Assembly: GCF_004115085.1 (NCBI RefSeq)
Contig: NZ_QXJP01000015.1
Location: 1-64,000, forward strand
Direction: 5' to 3'
DNA length: 64,000 bases
From: Longirhabdus pacifica
GTDB lineage: Bacteria; Bacillota; Bacilli; Paenibacillales; DSM-105158
Part shown: in pieces, positions 8,729 through 17,628 of the stretch
How the letters are laid out: the number at the start of each line of letters is the position of its first letter
Position numbering within the stretch: the stretch's first letter is position 1
Made by a program: the position numbers and the translations under genes
The notes under the pieces: generated by a model
What the model was told of the DNA's origin: nothing
The model's database searches: none
What the model saw: only the letters and a program-made list of their open reading frames with translations

Positions 8729-9823
8729 ATGCTATCTTTTTACAAAAAATATTATAAAACCGCATTTGATATTGGACTGATTGTGCTAACTGTCTTTTTG
8801 ACGATGTGGATTTTCAGCCTTATGTTTAGCATTGCAAAACCTGTCTTTTATGCGTTTGTTATTTTTATGATTATTGAACCATTTGCTAAATTTTTAAATC
8901 GCAAAGGTATGAAAAAATCCATAGCTACGGCAATATCGCTTTTAGTATTTATACTCGTTCTCACGACCATCATCCTTGGTATCGGTGCTATTATTTACAC
9001 GCAATTGAGTGCCTTGATTAGTAAATTACAATCTTTTCAACTTCAAGTTCAATTACAACAATCACTCCAATGGATACAAGCACGGTTTGGAGAATTACCT
9101 CCTGATGTGGTAAAACAAATTACGGATTACTTATCCACAGCGAGTGAAAGTATAGCAACAATCGGTACCACGGTATTAAATACGATAGTTACGTACATCA
9201 CATCTTTTTCTGGATTTGTGATTAATATCGTTATAGCGGTTATCATTACTTATTTTTTAAGTATAGAAGCAGACTATTGGAAGAGAATCATGAAAGAAAA
9301 AACACCAAATACATTTAAAAATGCTTTCTCATTTCTAAGTGAAAATGTAATCAAAGGGTTAGTGCTCTATGTAAAAGCGCAATTAAAATTGATTTCTGTT
9401 ACTTTTGTTGTTATTTTAGTTGCTTTGCTCATTTTACAAGTGGATAATGCATTAACGATTGCAGTTGTCGGAGGAATATTTGACGTACTACCATTGCTTG
9501 GTGTATCCACCTTATTCATCCCTTGGATATTATATTTGTTTTTTACGGGTGATATGATTCTTGCCATATGGTTAACAGGGTTGCTTTCGATCATTCTGTT
9601 AACGAGACAAATTTTAGAGCCAAAAATAACAGGTGAATCTCTTGGAGTTAGTGCTTTTACGACATTTGTATTTATGATTGTTTCCGTGTCTATATTTGGG
9701 ATCGTTGGATTAATTCTTTCTCCAATTCTCATTATTTTACTGAAAGCATTATATGATCAAGGTTATCTTCAGCGTTGGATTCGACTGCCAGAGGACGAAT
9801 ACGATGATTTAAATCGTACATAA
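8729..9823 (+). CDS. AI-2E family transporter (UPF0118)
   Basis: The 364-residue integral membrane protein has about eight hydrophobic segments, arranged as two near the N-terminus, a soluble helical middle (about 90-140), then a C-terminal membrane bundle. This is the AI-2E/UPF0118 permease layout. Family-like stretches are IVGGIFDVLPLLG (as in the common GxxDxxPxxG motif), LTRQILEPKITGESLGV and FGIVGLILSPIL. Members include TqsA (autoinducer-2 export) and Na+/H+ antiporters, so the substrate cannot be assigned. The start is supported by GAGGTGATTT before the ATG. The gene stands alone and has its own terminator. Confidence 0.88.
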   Translation: MLSFYKKYYKTAFDIGLIVLTVFLTMWIFSLMFSIAKPVFYAFVIFMIIEPFAKFLNRKGMKKSIATAISLLVFILVLTTIILGIGAIIYTQLSALISKLQSFQLQVQLQQSLQWIQARFGELPPDVVKQITDYLSTASESIATIGTTVLNTIVTYITSFSGFVINIVIAVIITYFLSIEADYWKRIMKEKTPNTFKNAFSFLSENVIKGLVLYVKAQLKLISVTFVVILVALLILQVDNALTIAVVGGIFDVLPLLGVSTLFIPWILYLFFTGDMILAIWLTGLLSIILLTRQILEPKITGESLGVSAFTTFVFMIVSVSIFGIVGLILSPILIILLKALYDQGYLQRWIRLPEDEYDDLNRT

Positions 9824-9887
9824 TGATGTGCTGCACGACTTCTCTATCTTTCCAATACGCTCAAACTAAACTTTATTTATGTATTTC

Positions 9888-9918
9888 ATCTCCATCTCAT
9901 TGTTAGGTGGAGATTTTT
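9888..9918 (+). terminator. Intrinsic terminator after AI-2E transporter
   Basis: A 7-bp stem ATCTCCA / TGGAGAT (9888-9894 and 9908-9914) with a 13-base loop is followed by a short T run. Confidence 0.7.
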
Positions 9919-9991
9919 AATAAACAATGATAAACAAACGTCGTACTAGATTGATAGCATGATTTTGTTCCACCTACTTGCAAGAAAAATG

Positions 9992-10013
9992 TGTTAAAAT
10001 GAAAATGCTTTCA
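9992..10013 (+). promoter_or_regulatory. Extended -10 promoter overlapping a cre-like site, proline dehydrogenase
   Basis: TGTTAAAAT at 9992-10000 matches an extended -10 element (TGnTATAAT-type); no good -35 is seen. TGAAAATGCTTTCA at 10000-10013 matches the CcpA cre consensus (WTGNAANCGNWNNCA) except for one base (T for the central C). If transcription starts about 7 bases after the -10 box, the site covers roughly -7 to +7. A bound CcpA there would repress. This is inferred from sequence only. Confidence 0.5.
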
Positions 10014-10059
10014 TCCCTTTTCCTTTAGGAGCATTCATTTCAAAATTAGAGGTGAGCAT

Positions 10060-10980
10060 ATGGAACAACTCATGAAAAACTTTTTTCTTTTTTTGTCTAA
10101 AAACAAAACACTCAACACCGCTGCAAAGAAATGGGGACTACGTTTTGGCGCTAAAAAAGTCGTAGCTGGGGCCACGATAGCCGATGCCATTTATACCGTT
10201 AGGAAGTTAAATGAAAAAGGATTATTGTGCACAGTAGATCACTTAGGAGAGTTTGTTTATACGTTAGAAGAAGCAGAAGATTCGACATCCTACTGCATTC
10301 AAACGTTAAAAGCAATCCACGAAGCAAAAGTAGATTGTAATTTATCTTTAAAATTAACCCAACTTGGTTTGGATATCGATTATGACTTGTGTTTAAAGCA
10401 TATGTCTATGATTTTAGATGCAGCAAAAACCTATGGTAACAACTTTGTACGTATTGATATGGAAGACTACGCTCACAACGAAATGACGCTTCAGTTATTA
10501 AGAGAATTAATGAAAGATTACGACAATGTCGGCACCGTAATACAAGCCTATTTATTTAAAACACAAGAAGATATGGATCAATTAGGAGAACATAATGTCA
10601 ACTTAAGATTAGTCAAAGGTGCTTATAAGGAATCGCCAGAAGTAGCTTATGAAGATAAAAAAGATGTAGATGAAAATTATAAATCTATCATAAAAAAACA
10701 TGTTTTGAACGGACATTATACGGCTATTGCTTCACATGATGCTCAAATTATTGATTTCGTTAAGCAATTAGAACAAGAGCACAACCTCAAGCGTGATCAA
10801 TTTGAGTTCCAAATGCTATATGGGATTCGCTATCAAGCCCAATTAAAATTAGTAGAAGAAGGATATCGCATGCGCGTTTATGTTCCATATGGTGACGACT
10901 GGTATGCTTATTTTATGCGACGTTTAGCAGAGCGACCTGCAAATGTGTCATTCGTTATTAAAGGACTTTTCGGAAAATAG
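10060..10980 (+). CDS. putB: Proline dehydrogenase
   Basis: This monofunctional FAD enzyme oxidises proline to 1-pyrroline-5-carboxylate, the first step of proline use, passing electrons to the membrane quinone pool. The 306-residue protein has the PRODH (beta/alpha)8 barrel motifs LRLVKGAYKE, IASHDAQI, FEFQMLYGIR and MRVYVPYG. The closing RRLAERPANV holds the two arginines that bind the substrate carboxylate. The start follows GAGGTGAGCAT. No pyrroline-5-carboxylate dehydrogenase or proline permease lies next to it, unlike the B. subtilis putBCP operon. The upstream cre-like site suggests carbon catabolite control. Confidence 0.95.
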   Translation: MEQLMKNFFLFLSKNKTLNTAAKKWGLRFGAKKVVAGATIADAIYTVRKLNEKGLLCTVDHLGEFVYTLEEAEDSTSYCIQTLKAIHEAKVDCNLSLKLTQLGLDIDYDLCLKHMSMILDAAKTYGNNFVRIDMEDYAHNEMTLQLLRELMKDYDNVGTVIQAYLFKTQEDMDQLGEHNVNLRLVKGAYKESPEVAYEDKKDVDENYKSIIKKHVLNGHYTAIASHDAQIIDFVKQLEQEHNLKRDQFEFQMLYGIRYQAQLKLVEEGYRMRVYVPYGDDWYAYFMRRLAERPANVSFVIKGLFGK

Positions 10981-11116
10981 TGAATACATTGAAAAACTCA
11001 CTTTCATGTAACGGTTCTTCATTCCTACCATTCATGAGAGTGAGCACACATTCCAGTACACTAAAAGAGTGAGGTTACATTACACTCTACATTGCTACGT
11101 CTATTTGCATGATGCA

Positions 11117-12298
11117 TTAAATCTGGATTAATGGTTCATCCGATATGGACAATACTTCAAACCCAGTTTCTGTGATCAAATATGTATTTTCAATACCTAC
11201 CACCCCTTGCTCAGGGAATGTAAATTTAGGTTCGATTGCAATCACCATCCCTGGTTCTAGTGCTACTTCAAATCCTTTCGCTAACACAGGTAGCTCATCC
11301 ATTTCCAGTCCAATACCATGACCTAAAAATTTAGCTTGATCTTGTCCATAACCCATAAAATGATGAGACAATCCTGCCTCTTCGGCCATTTGTAATGATT
11401 GTGTATAAAGATGTTCACATATGGTCCCTGGTCGCAATTGTTTCTCCACTTCACGCAATATATGTACAGCAGTTTGATAAGCATGTTGAAGCGGATCTGA
11501 AAGCTCACCGATGACTGCCATTCTGGTCTGATCAATGACATATCCGTCAACATTACAACCTAAATCAAGTAATATAGGTTCATTCTTTTTTATGGTTTTA
11601 GTTGATGCATTCAGTGGAAATGCAGGGGTAATGCCCTTTCCTCCCGCAGGCCCATCAAAGTAACTTGGTGTTGCACTACCGCTACCTGCTCCAACCATGC
11701 CAATGACTAATTCCTGATTATATGCTCGCATACGCATATACCCTGTATGGCCATGTTCACGAAGGGCCGTTTCTATCCAAGTTAAAAGCTGTATTTCTGT
11801 TGTTCCCTCTTTGATTTTTGAAACAGCAGTTTGGAGAGCAACGTCCACTGCAGCTGCTGCCTTTTTTATTGCTTTTATTTCAGTCTCGTCTTTTATCATG
11901 CGTACTTGACGAATGAGGTTAGAACCATCTACCCAATGTGCTTCTGGGAACATGTTTTGATAACGTTGAAACCATTGCACTGGCAGAACATCAAATTCCA
12001 TAGCCAAAGTGTATTCCTTATCCGAGAAAACGTGTGGAAATGTTTGCTGTATACGCTGGGCCAACGCACGATAGGAACCGAGCTCTTCTACCTTAACATT
12101 GGCTTCCTCTTTTGCTCGTACTACACTTTTCTTTACATAATATACTGCATCACCTTCATCAGGTACCACTAAGCATCCCATCTGCATAGACCCAGTCAGA
12201 TAATAAAGATCTACGTTTTGTGTGATAATAAAGGCATTTAATTGCTGTCGTTTCATCTTCTTTTGTAACTTTTGAATTCTAGTTGCGTAAACGTCCAC
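11117..12298 (-). CDS. M24 family metallopeptidase (Xaa-Pro aminopeptidase type)
   Basis: The 393-residue protein has an N-terminal creatinase/prolidase-like domain (about 1-135) and a C-terminal pita-bread M24 domain. The expected metal ligands can be read: D in LLDLGCNVDGY, D in VIDQTR, H in FLGHGIGLEMDE, E in AIEPKFTF and E in VGIENTY. Such enzymes remove residues in front of proline from peptides in the cytoplasm. The start is GTG at 12298 with AAGGTGG about 10 bases upstream. It is a single-gene unit. The exact specificity (aminopeptidase or dipeptidase) cannot be decided. Confidence 0.88.
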   Translation of the reverse strand: MDVYATRIQKLQKKMKRQQLNAFIITQNVDLYYLTGSMQMGCLVVPDEGDAVYYVKKSVVRAKEEANVKVEELGSYRALAQRIQQTFPHVFSDKEYTLAMEFDVLPVQWFQRYQNMFPEAHWVDGSNLIRQVRMIKDETEIKAIKKAAAAVDVALQTAVSKIKEGTTEIQLLTWIETALREHGHTGYMRMRAYNQELVIGMVGAGSGSATPSYFDGPAGGKGITPAFPLNASTKTIKKNEPILLDLGCNVDGYVIDQTRMAVIGELSDPLQHAYQTAVHILREVEKQLRPGTICEHLYTQSLQMAEEAGLSHHFMGYGQDQAKFLGHGIGLEMDELPVLAKGFEVALEPGMVIAIEPKFTFPEQGVVGIENTYLITETGFEVLSISDEPLIQI

Positions 12299-12440
12299 GA
12301 TGTATACACCACCTTATTTATAGTAAAAGTTAATTGGGAGACTATTGGTATTACTAGCTAATCATACCTCTTCTATACTTTACCATACTTCATTTTACAA
12401 CGTAGTCAAAAATTCTAAAAGTTCTGACTCTATCAACATG

Positions 12441-12490
12441 AAATAAAAAAAGAGAAAATGCAGGCAATGACGCCACTATTCCTCTCTTTT
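12441..12490 (-). terminator. Possible distal intrinsic terminator
   Basis: On the minus strand AAAGAGA pairs with TCTCTTT around a 27-base loop, followed by more T residues. It lies about 230 bases beyond the FAD-protein gene, past repeat R2. The rest of 12299-12579 shows no gene. Confidence 0.4.
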
Positions 12491-12579
12491 ATATCTTAAT
12501 ATGGCTTATATGCTTGTCTTTCTCTCATTTTATATATTATTTATAGTATTTTTTTATACTTTGTTTTTATCATTTCTAT

Positions 12580-12711
12580 ATAAGATGAAGAAATAATGAG
12601 AACCAAGTTTACGCCTCAGTTGCCAGGCGTAAAGGTTATCATGTTGAAATTTCTCCATCTTATAGATAGCGGTAATAAGTTGCTTTTACAAGTTAATTCA
12701 ACTTATATATA
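12580..12711 (+). repeat. Nested-palindrome repeat, single copy (R2)
   Basis: This is a full copy of the repeat family in forward orientation. ATAAGATGAAGAAAT begins at 12580, the core arms TTTACGCCT and AGGCGTAAA are intact, and the right arm is ATTTCTCCATCTTAT. AATAAGTTG and TTAATTCAACTTATATATA close the unit. It ends 10 bases before the stop codon of the FAD-dependent oxidoreductase gene. Confidence 0.9.
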
Positions 12712-12721
12712 AAGATTACTC

Positions 12722-14137
12722 TTACTGTCCAGCGATACTTCTTGCAATGCGAACGCCACATGCAGATGCCTGGGCCAACCCTCTAGTGATTCCAGCACCG
12801 TCACCACCAACATATAACCCTTCTATTTCTGTCTCAAAGCAGTCGCTCAAATTTGGTCTAGCAGAATAGAATTTAGCTTCCACACCATACAGTAATGTGT
12901 GTTCAGAAGCAATACCTGGTGTGACATGATCCAATGCTTGAATCATTTCCATAATGGACTTCAGTGTAACGTAAGGTAATGCTAAACCTAAATCACCTGG
13001 AACAGCTTCTCTTAGTGTTGGCTCCAAAAATCCTTCTTGAATACGTGAAGGAGTTGATCTTCTACCTCTTAAAATATCTCCATATTTCTGAACCAACACA
13101 CCGCCATTGGATAATTCATTCGCTCTTTTGCATATTTCCTGTGCATATTCATTTGGGCTGTCGAACGGATCCGTAAACTTGTGAGAAACGAGTAAAGCAA
13201 AATTCGTATTGGCACTTCCTAATGCACTATCTTTATAAGAATGACCATTAGCACACATAATTCCACTATGATTTTCTACTACAACGTGTCCACTTGGATT
13301 GGAACAAAACGTTCTTACCCTCGTTCCCACACTGGTATTATAAATGAATTTACCTTCATATAAATGTTGGTTTATTTCTTGCATCACGACATCTGATGTT
13401 TCTACACGAACGCCAATGTCTACTTGGTTATTCATCATGCGAATGCCATTTTTCTTGAGTATGTTAGATAACCAAACAGAACCGTCGCGACCAGGAACAA
13501 TAACAACATGATCTGCCTCTACTTTTTCATCATTAGCCAATATTAATCCATTGATTCTATTATCATTAACTGTAATATCTAGCACTTCTGTTTTGAAACG
13601 CATTTCAATCTTGTCTTGTAAGTAATCAAAAATAGAGCGTAAAATTTCTAGATTCTGCTCTGTTCCAAGATGTCTAACTTGCGCACGAAGCAGTTTCAAC
13701 CCTACACCATAGCCTCTTTTTTCTATCTCTTTTATCTTTGAAGTAGTAGGATCCGTAATGGATGTAGTTGCACCGTGTTTTAAATTTATATCATCTACAT
13801 ATTGTATTAAATTCATGACTTCAGAAGGAGGTAAGTAATCTGTCATCCAGCCTCCAAATTCTGTTGTAATGTTAAACTTCCCATCTGAGTACGCTCCAGC
13901 TCCACCAAATCCATTTGTTATGGAGCATGCCGGCAAACAACCTGCATATTCTTTTTTCTTTGTTGCTGGAGGGCATAGTTTTATTCTCTTTTCTAAAATA
14001 GGACATCTTCTTTTGTTAATGTCTAAACCTTTATCAATAAGCAATATTTTTTTATGAGGGGTTTTAAGATGAAGCTCATAAGCAGCAAATATTCCTGCAG
14101 GTCCAGCACCAACAACGATTGTATCGAATTTCCCCAT
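12722..14137 (-). CDS. FAD-dependent dehydrogenase of the COG2509 type
   Basis: The 471-residue protein opens with the dinucleotide-binding loop VVGAGPAGIFAAYEL and has a second FAD contact near the end, GLYVGGDGAGITRGLAQAS. The segment between contains cysteine-rich RRCPILEKRIKLCPP and CLPACSITNGFGGAGAYSDGK, typical of the uncharacterised FAD-dependent protein family COG2509. The reaction is unknown. The start was set at 14137 (MGKFDTIVVGAG), 10-11 bases after AAAGGAGT; an ATG at 14206 would add 23 residues before the Rossmann fold and has no ribosome binding site. It is transcribed alone, with repeat R2 at its 3' end. Confidence 0.85.
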   Translation of the reverse strand: MGKFDTIVVGAGPAGIFAAYELHLKTPHKKILLIDKGLDINKRRCPILEKRIKLCPPATKKKEYAGCLPACSITNGFGGAGAYSDGKFNITTEFGGWMTDYLPPSEVMNLIQYVDDINLKHGATTSITDPTTSKIKEIEKRGYGVGLKLLRAQVRHLGTEQNLEILRSIFDYLQDKIEMRFKTEVLDITVNDNRINGLILANDEKVEADHVVIVPGRDGSVWLSNILKKNGIRMMNNQVDIGVRVETSDVVMQEINQHLYEGKFIYNTSVGTRVRTFCSNPSGHVVVENHSGIMCANGHSYKDSALGSANTNFALLVSHKFTDPFDSPNEYAQEICKRANELSNGGVLVQKYGDILRGRRSTPSRIQEGFLEPTLREAVPGDLGLALPYVTLKSIMEMIQALDHVTPGIASEHTLLYGVEAKFYSARPNLSDCFETEIEGLYVGGDGAGITRGLAQASACGVRIARSIAGQ

Positions 14138-14261
14138 AAATGTACGTACTCCTTTTGTTTTGAAATTTTCGGTATGGATATGAACGATCATGTTAATGAA
14201 GAACATCCTGTATCCTATTCATATCCCGTTACTATTCTATGCAGGATTTATATTTTTGTCA

Positions 14262-14308
14262 ACAAAAAAACCGAACAATTTTATTTTTATAAAATTTAAT
14301 GTTCGGTA
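14262..14308 (-). terminator. Bidirectional terminator-like palindrome
   Basis: ACCGAACA (14270-14277) and TGTTCGGT (14300-14307) form an 8-bp stem around an A/T-rich centre that can extend it further. Seven A residues flank it on the left and a T run on the right, so it would terminate in both directions. On the minus strand it lies downstream of the first TetR gene. Confidence 0.7.
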
Positions 14309-14588
14309 TTTTTTGTTTTATTTTTTTTGAAAGCGTTATTTTAGTTAGTATAACTATGATTATACGAAAAATATAGTATTATATAGTATTGCAAAATATC
14401 ACTATAATCACTTAAAGTAACTAAAATGTAAAAAAATAATTATTTAACTAGATTCAATAAACATTATGTTTGCATCACATTGATTATGCAAGGTGAATTG
14501 TAAACCATTTATTTTTGTTTTAAGAGAATGGTATACTATTTTATTTTACATTTATTTAATATGAAGTAAAAATAAAAGTAATTTTAAA
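14309..14588. other. A/T-rich intergenic region
   Basis: No gene is visible in this very A/T-rich stretch between the FAD-protein promoter side and the TetR cluster. TTGAAAGCGTTATTT at 14326-14340 matches a cre site except for its final CA, so it was not called. Several TATAGTAT-like motifs occur but none forms a clear promoter. Confidence 0.4.
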
Positions 14589-15197
14589 TTAAGAATTTAA
14601 AATTACTCCTAATCCACCGAGAACAAAACTAACTTTTTCTTCTATTTGCTCTTTTAACAGATGACTATCATTTTCATCACCAGCAAATTGTGTATCAAGC
14701 AAGAAATTATAATCAGATAATAATACACTCATCACTCTTATTAGCGTTTCATTTAACGATGTAAAGTGAAACGTTCCTTCTTCTTTACCTAAGTACAACA
14801 TAGATTTTAACTTTGTAACAATCGGTTCCATTTTTTGTTGAATGTACTGGGAACGGTTAGATTGAATGACAGATTGCTGAATGACAATATTCAATAATTG
14901 CTTATCCGACATCATGTAAGTGATAAATGAATGAAATAACTGCTTGATATAAGTAATTGGCTCATTGTATTCTTCCGTTTCCTTCTGTACTGCTTCAAAC
15001 TGCAGAAAGGTATCCATTAAGCTGTAATATAAGTTTTCTTTTCCACCAAAATAATATGACACAAGCGCAATATTTGCACCAGCTTCCTCACACACTTCTC
15101 GGACAGAAGTTCCATCAAAACCTTGTTCTGAAAATAGCTTTTTAGCAGAAAAAAGAATTTTAGCTTTCATATTGTAAGCATCCATGTGTTGAACCAT
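14589..15197 (-). CDS. TetR family regulator, paralogue 1 of 3
   Basis: The 202-residue protein has the TetR winged N-terminal helix-turn-helix, with SVREVCEEAGANIALVSYYF and GGKENLYYSL as the recognition region (about 25-60). The remainder is a helical ligand-binding and dimer domain. The start was set at 15197, 8 bases after GGAGG; 43 upstream codons in the open frame are not supported. It is the last of three same-strand TetR genes whose DNA-binding domains are nearly identical but whose C-terminal domains differ. No efflux pump or enzyme gene is nearby, so the target is unknown. Confidence 0.85.
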   Translation of the reverse strand: MVQHMDAYNMKAKILFSAKKLFSEQGFDGTSVREVCEEAGANIALVSYYFGGKENLYYSLMDTFLQFEAVQKETEEYNEPITYIKQLFHSFITYMMSDKQLLNIVIQQSVIQSNRSQYIQQKMEPIVTKLKSMLYLGKEEGTFHFTSLNETLIRVMSVLLSDYNFLLDTQFAGDENDSHLLKEQIEEKVSFVLGGLGVILNS

Positions 15198-15353
15198 TTC
15201 CTCATCCTCCATTCTATATGTTTCAAAAATACTTTTTTCAGTTTGCATTTCATATGAATGTAGCATCGCGTAGGTACAGTTTTTTTGTATAAACTCAAAA
15301 GCATAGACTATGATATGAAATGTCATATACGTCCATACTTTTGAGTCTATCTT

Positions 15354-15956
15354 TTATGCGGTATATTTAACTCCTAATCCATTAAATATAAAGGATTCTT
15401 TATGCTTCACCATGACATCTAATGGGTACTCGTCTTGATCCAATAAGTCTTTATATAATGAAAAACGTACAGAAACTAAGCAACTAATCACATACATCAT
15501 CGTTTGATCTGCACTTTCAAACTTAAATACTCCTTGCTGTTGTCCTTCCACTAAGACTTCACGTAACTTTCTCCAAAGCGGAAAGACTTCTTCGACAACA
15601 AATTTAGTACGTTCTGTGTTCATGTCTGTTTCTCTATCTATGATGATAGCCATTTCAGGATCAGAAATTCTAAATTTTTCGTTGGTATAAATTAATTCTT
15701 TTATCCAATCAACTGGAGATATATCCTCTTTTTCTATTAGTTCTTTAATCTCACTTAAAGGAACAAACGTATGAAAAAGTTCATTGAATAATTTTTCTTT
15801 GCCACCAAAATAATAGGAAACTAGCGCAATGTTTGCCCCAGCTTCTTCACATATTTCTCTTACAGAAATTTTATCAAATCCTTGACTTGCAAATAATTTC
15901 TTTGCGGAATACATTAACTTTGTTTTCATATTTAAATGTTGCATCACCATATTCAT
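15354..15956 (-). CDS. TetR family regulator, paralogue 2 of 3
   Basis: The 200-residue protein shares the helix-turn-helix block SVREICEEAGANIALVSYYF with its two neighbours. The preceding helix KLMYSAKKLFASQGFD and the terminal FIFNGLGV motif also echo them. The sensing domain (about 65-190) is clearly different in sequence. The start is ATG at 15956 behind AAAGGTATGGGGCG. The gap to the first paralogue's start is 156 bases, and about 80 bases separate it from the third. Ligand and operator are unknown. Confidence 0.85.
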   Translation of the reverse strand: MNMVMQHLNMKTKLMYSAKKLFASQGFDKISVREICEEAGANIALVSYYFGGKEKLFNELFHTFVPLSEIKELIEKEDISPVDWIKELIYTNEKFRISDPEMAIIIDRETDMNTERTKFVVEEVFPLWRKLREVLVEGQQQGVFKFESADQTMMYVISCLVSVRFSLYKDLLDQDEYPLDVMVKHKESFIFNGLGVKYTA

Positions 15957-16037
15957 CGCCCCATACCTTTACTTTTACTTGTACTTATAACGTATTTGCC
16001 ACATTTAAGCAACTACTTGTCCCCAAAAACAAAAAAA

Positions 16038-16640
16038 CTAAATCGCTTCCATTTCTATTTCCATGCCCAAAGCTTGGTACACAAACAACTTTACAGATTT
16101 AACATGTTCATTCAAAGATAAATTTTTATCATCAATTAATTCATTGTACATGGCCACACTATTATGTAGTAAAATGCCGATTATCATTACAATGGTAATG
16201 TTGATGTCTCTGTATTGAAAAACACCTTGCTCTTTTCCTAAAATTAATTTTTCTTTTAAATCAGCCCACAATGACGAGGTTCGAAGTTTGTATGTTTCTA
16301 CACGCTCTGTTGATAACGCATTCTCATGACTAATAAGTCTTGCCATCTCAACATCATTTAACTTAAATTTAACGATTTGTTGGATTAGTATGTTTAACCA
16401 TTCTACTGGTTCTTCTACATCTTTTAACAAATCCCTTATTTCATTTATTGGAACAAAGTGTTCAAATAAAGCTTTGAGCAATTTTTCTTTACCACCGTAG
16501 TAATAAGAGACTAAGGCAATATTTGCCCCTGCTACTTCACAGATTTCTCTTACGGAAGTTTTATCAAAACCTTGTTCAGAAAACAATTTTTTGGCTGCAT
16601 ACAATATTCTTGTTTTCATATTTTGTTCTTTTACTGTCAT
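16038..16640 (-). CDS. TetR family regulator, paralogue 3 of 3
   Basis: The 200-residue protein has the same recognition block, SVREICEVAGANIALVSYYY, and the same spacing of helices as the other two. The C-terminal part ends FVYQALGMEIE, comparable to the GLGV endings of its paralogues. The start was set at 16640 (second ATG) because GGAG then lies 8 bases upstream; the ATG at 16646 is too close to it. It is the first gene of the three on the minus strand and may lead an operon. No effector gene is attached. Confidence 0.85.
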   Translation of the reverse strand: MTVKEQNMKTRILYAAKKLFSEQGFDKTSVREICEVAGANIALVSYYYGGKEKLLKALFEHFVPINEIRDLLKDVEEPVEWLNILIQQIVKFKLNDVEMARLISHENALSTERVETYKLRTSSLWADLKEKLILGKEQGVFQYRDINITIVMIIGILLHNSVAMYNELIDDKNLSLNEHVKSVKLFVYQALGMEIEMEAI

Positions 16641-16794
16641 GACCATCTCTCCATCACGTTAATCATTTAAACAAAAAGTTTCATCTATTTACAAGTATTC
16701 AAATCAGATTTAATTACATCATACTCATCATATCGCATCATGGTAAAAATGTAAACTTATTGTCAACTTCTCATTGTCTCCATGTTACATAACG

Positions 16795-17418
16795 TTACAC
16801 AAAAGGATTATTTAAACGTTCCATTCCGATTGATGTTATTTCTCCATGACCTGGATAAACAACCGTATTATCATCTAGTTGAAATAAACAATCATGAATA
16901 GAGCGTAGCAATTGTTCCATATCACCATAGGGCAAATCCGTTCTCCCAACGGATTGCTGAAATAAGACGTCTCCACTAAATAAATGATCATTCCACAAAA
17001 AACTAACGCTTCCTGGTGAATGGCCTGGAGTGTGATATACTTTGATGACTTCATCAAGGAGGTTCAATTGTTGACCATCTAACAATGCTTGCTCGGCTTT
17101 ATCTGTTTTTATTTCTCCTCCCATTTGAGGAAAAAGTATGGATCCATTCAACATGGGGTTAGTGAGCCAATCACTTTCATCTGGGTGAAGAAAAACGTTA
17201 CATTTCTTACTTTTTCTTATCTCGTCTACTCCCCCAATGTGATCACAGTGTGCATGTGTCAAAAGAATAGCTTCGACTTCATAATTTTGCAAGCGCTTTA
17301 TTAAAGGCGCTGGGTTCAAACCTGGATCAATGACAACTGCTTTGCGTTTTGCTTCGTGTAAAAGTAAATAAGCGTTTGTAGCTAATGGTCCAAGTGTAAA
17401 TTTTTCTATCTTCAACAT
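16795..17418 (-). CDS. MBL-fold metallo-hydrolase (YqgX / glyoxalase II-like)
   Basis: The 207-residue protein has the zinc-binding THAHCDHIGG motif and the further ligands in YHTPGHSPGS, FSGDVLF and VYPGHGEIT, in the order of hydroxyacylglutathione hydrolase-like proteins. B. subtilis YqgX is the close type, reported to take part in methylglyoxal or bacillithiol-conjugate handling. The start at 17418 is supported by GGAGGGAGGT directly upstream; the longer frame from 17511 is not. It stands alone between the TetR cluster and the DedA-NERD gene. Confidence 0.87.
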   Translation of the reverse strand: MLKIEKFTLGPLATNAYLLLHEAKRKAVVIDPGLNPAPLIKRLQNYEVEAILLTHAHCDHIGGVDEIRKSKKCNVFLHPDESDWLTNPMLNGSILFPQMGGEIKTDKAEQALLDGQQLNLLDEVIKVYHTPGHSPGSVSFLWNDHLFSGDVLFQQSVGRTDLPYGDMEQLLRSIHDCLFQLDDNTVVYPGHGEITSIGMERLNNPFV

Positions 17419-17628
17419 ATACCTCCCTCCTCCCGCTATATTTTTTGCAGGTATATGAGAATTATTATCGCTATTGGACAATGACAGTATAGAAATCAGC
17501 CTATATTCCAAATTTTAACGCACAATATAGAAGAAAACAATCAAAAACTATCAAGCCATATAAATCATTTTACTTATGGTATGTCCACATTTTGTTCAAA
17601 CTAATGGTTTTAAACTCATTGCTTTAGG

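Noticed and set aside
14326-14340. cre site in front of the FAD protein
   Set aside because: TTGAAAGCGTTATTT lacks the final CA and lies on the far side of a terminator.
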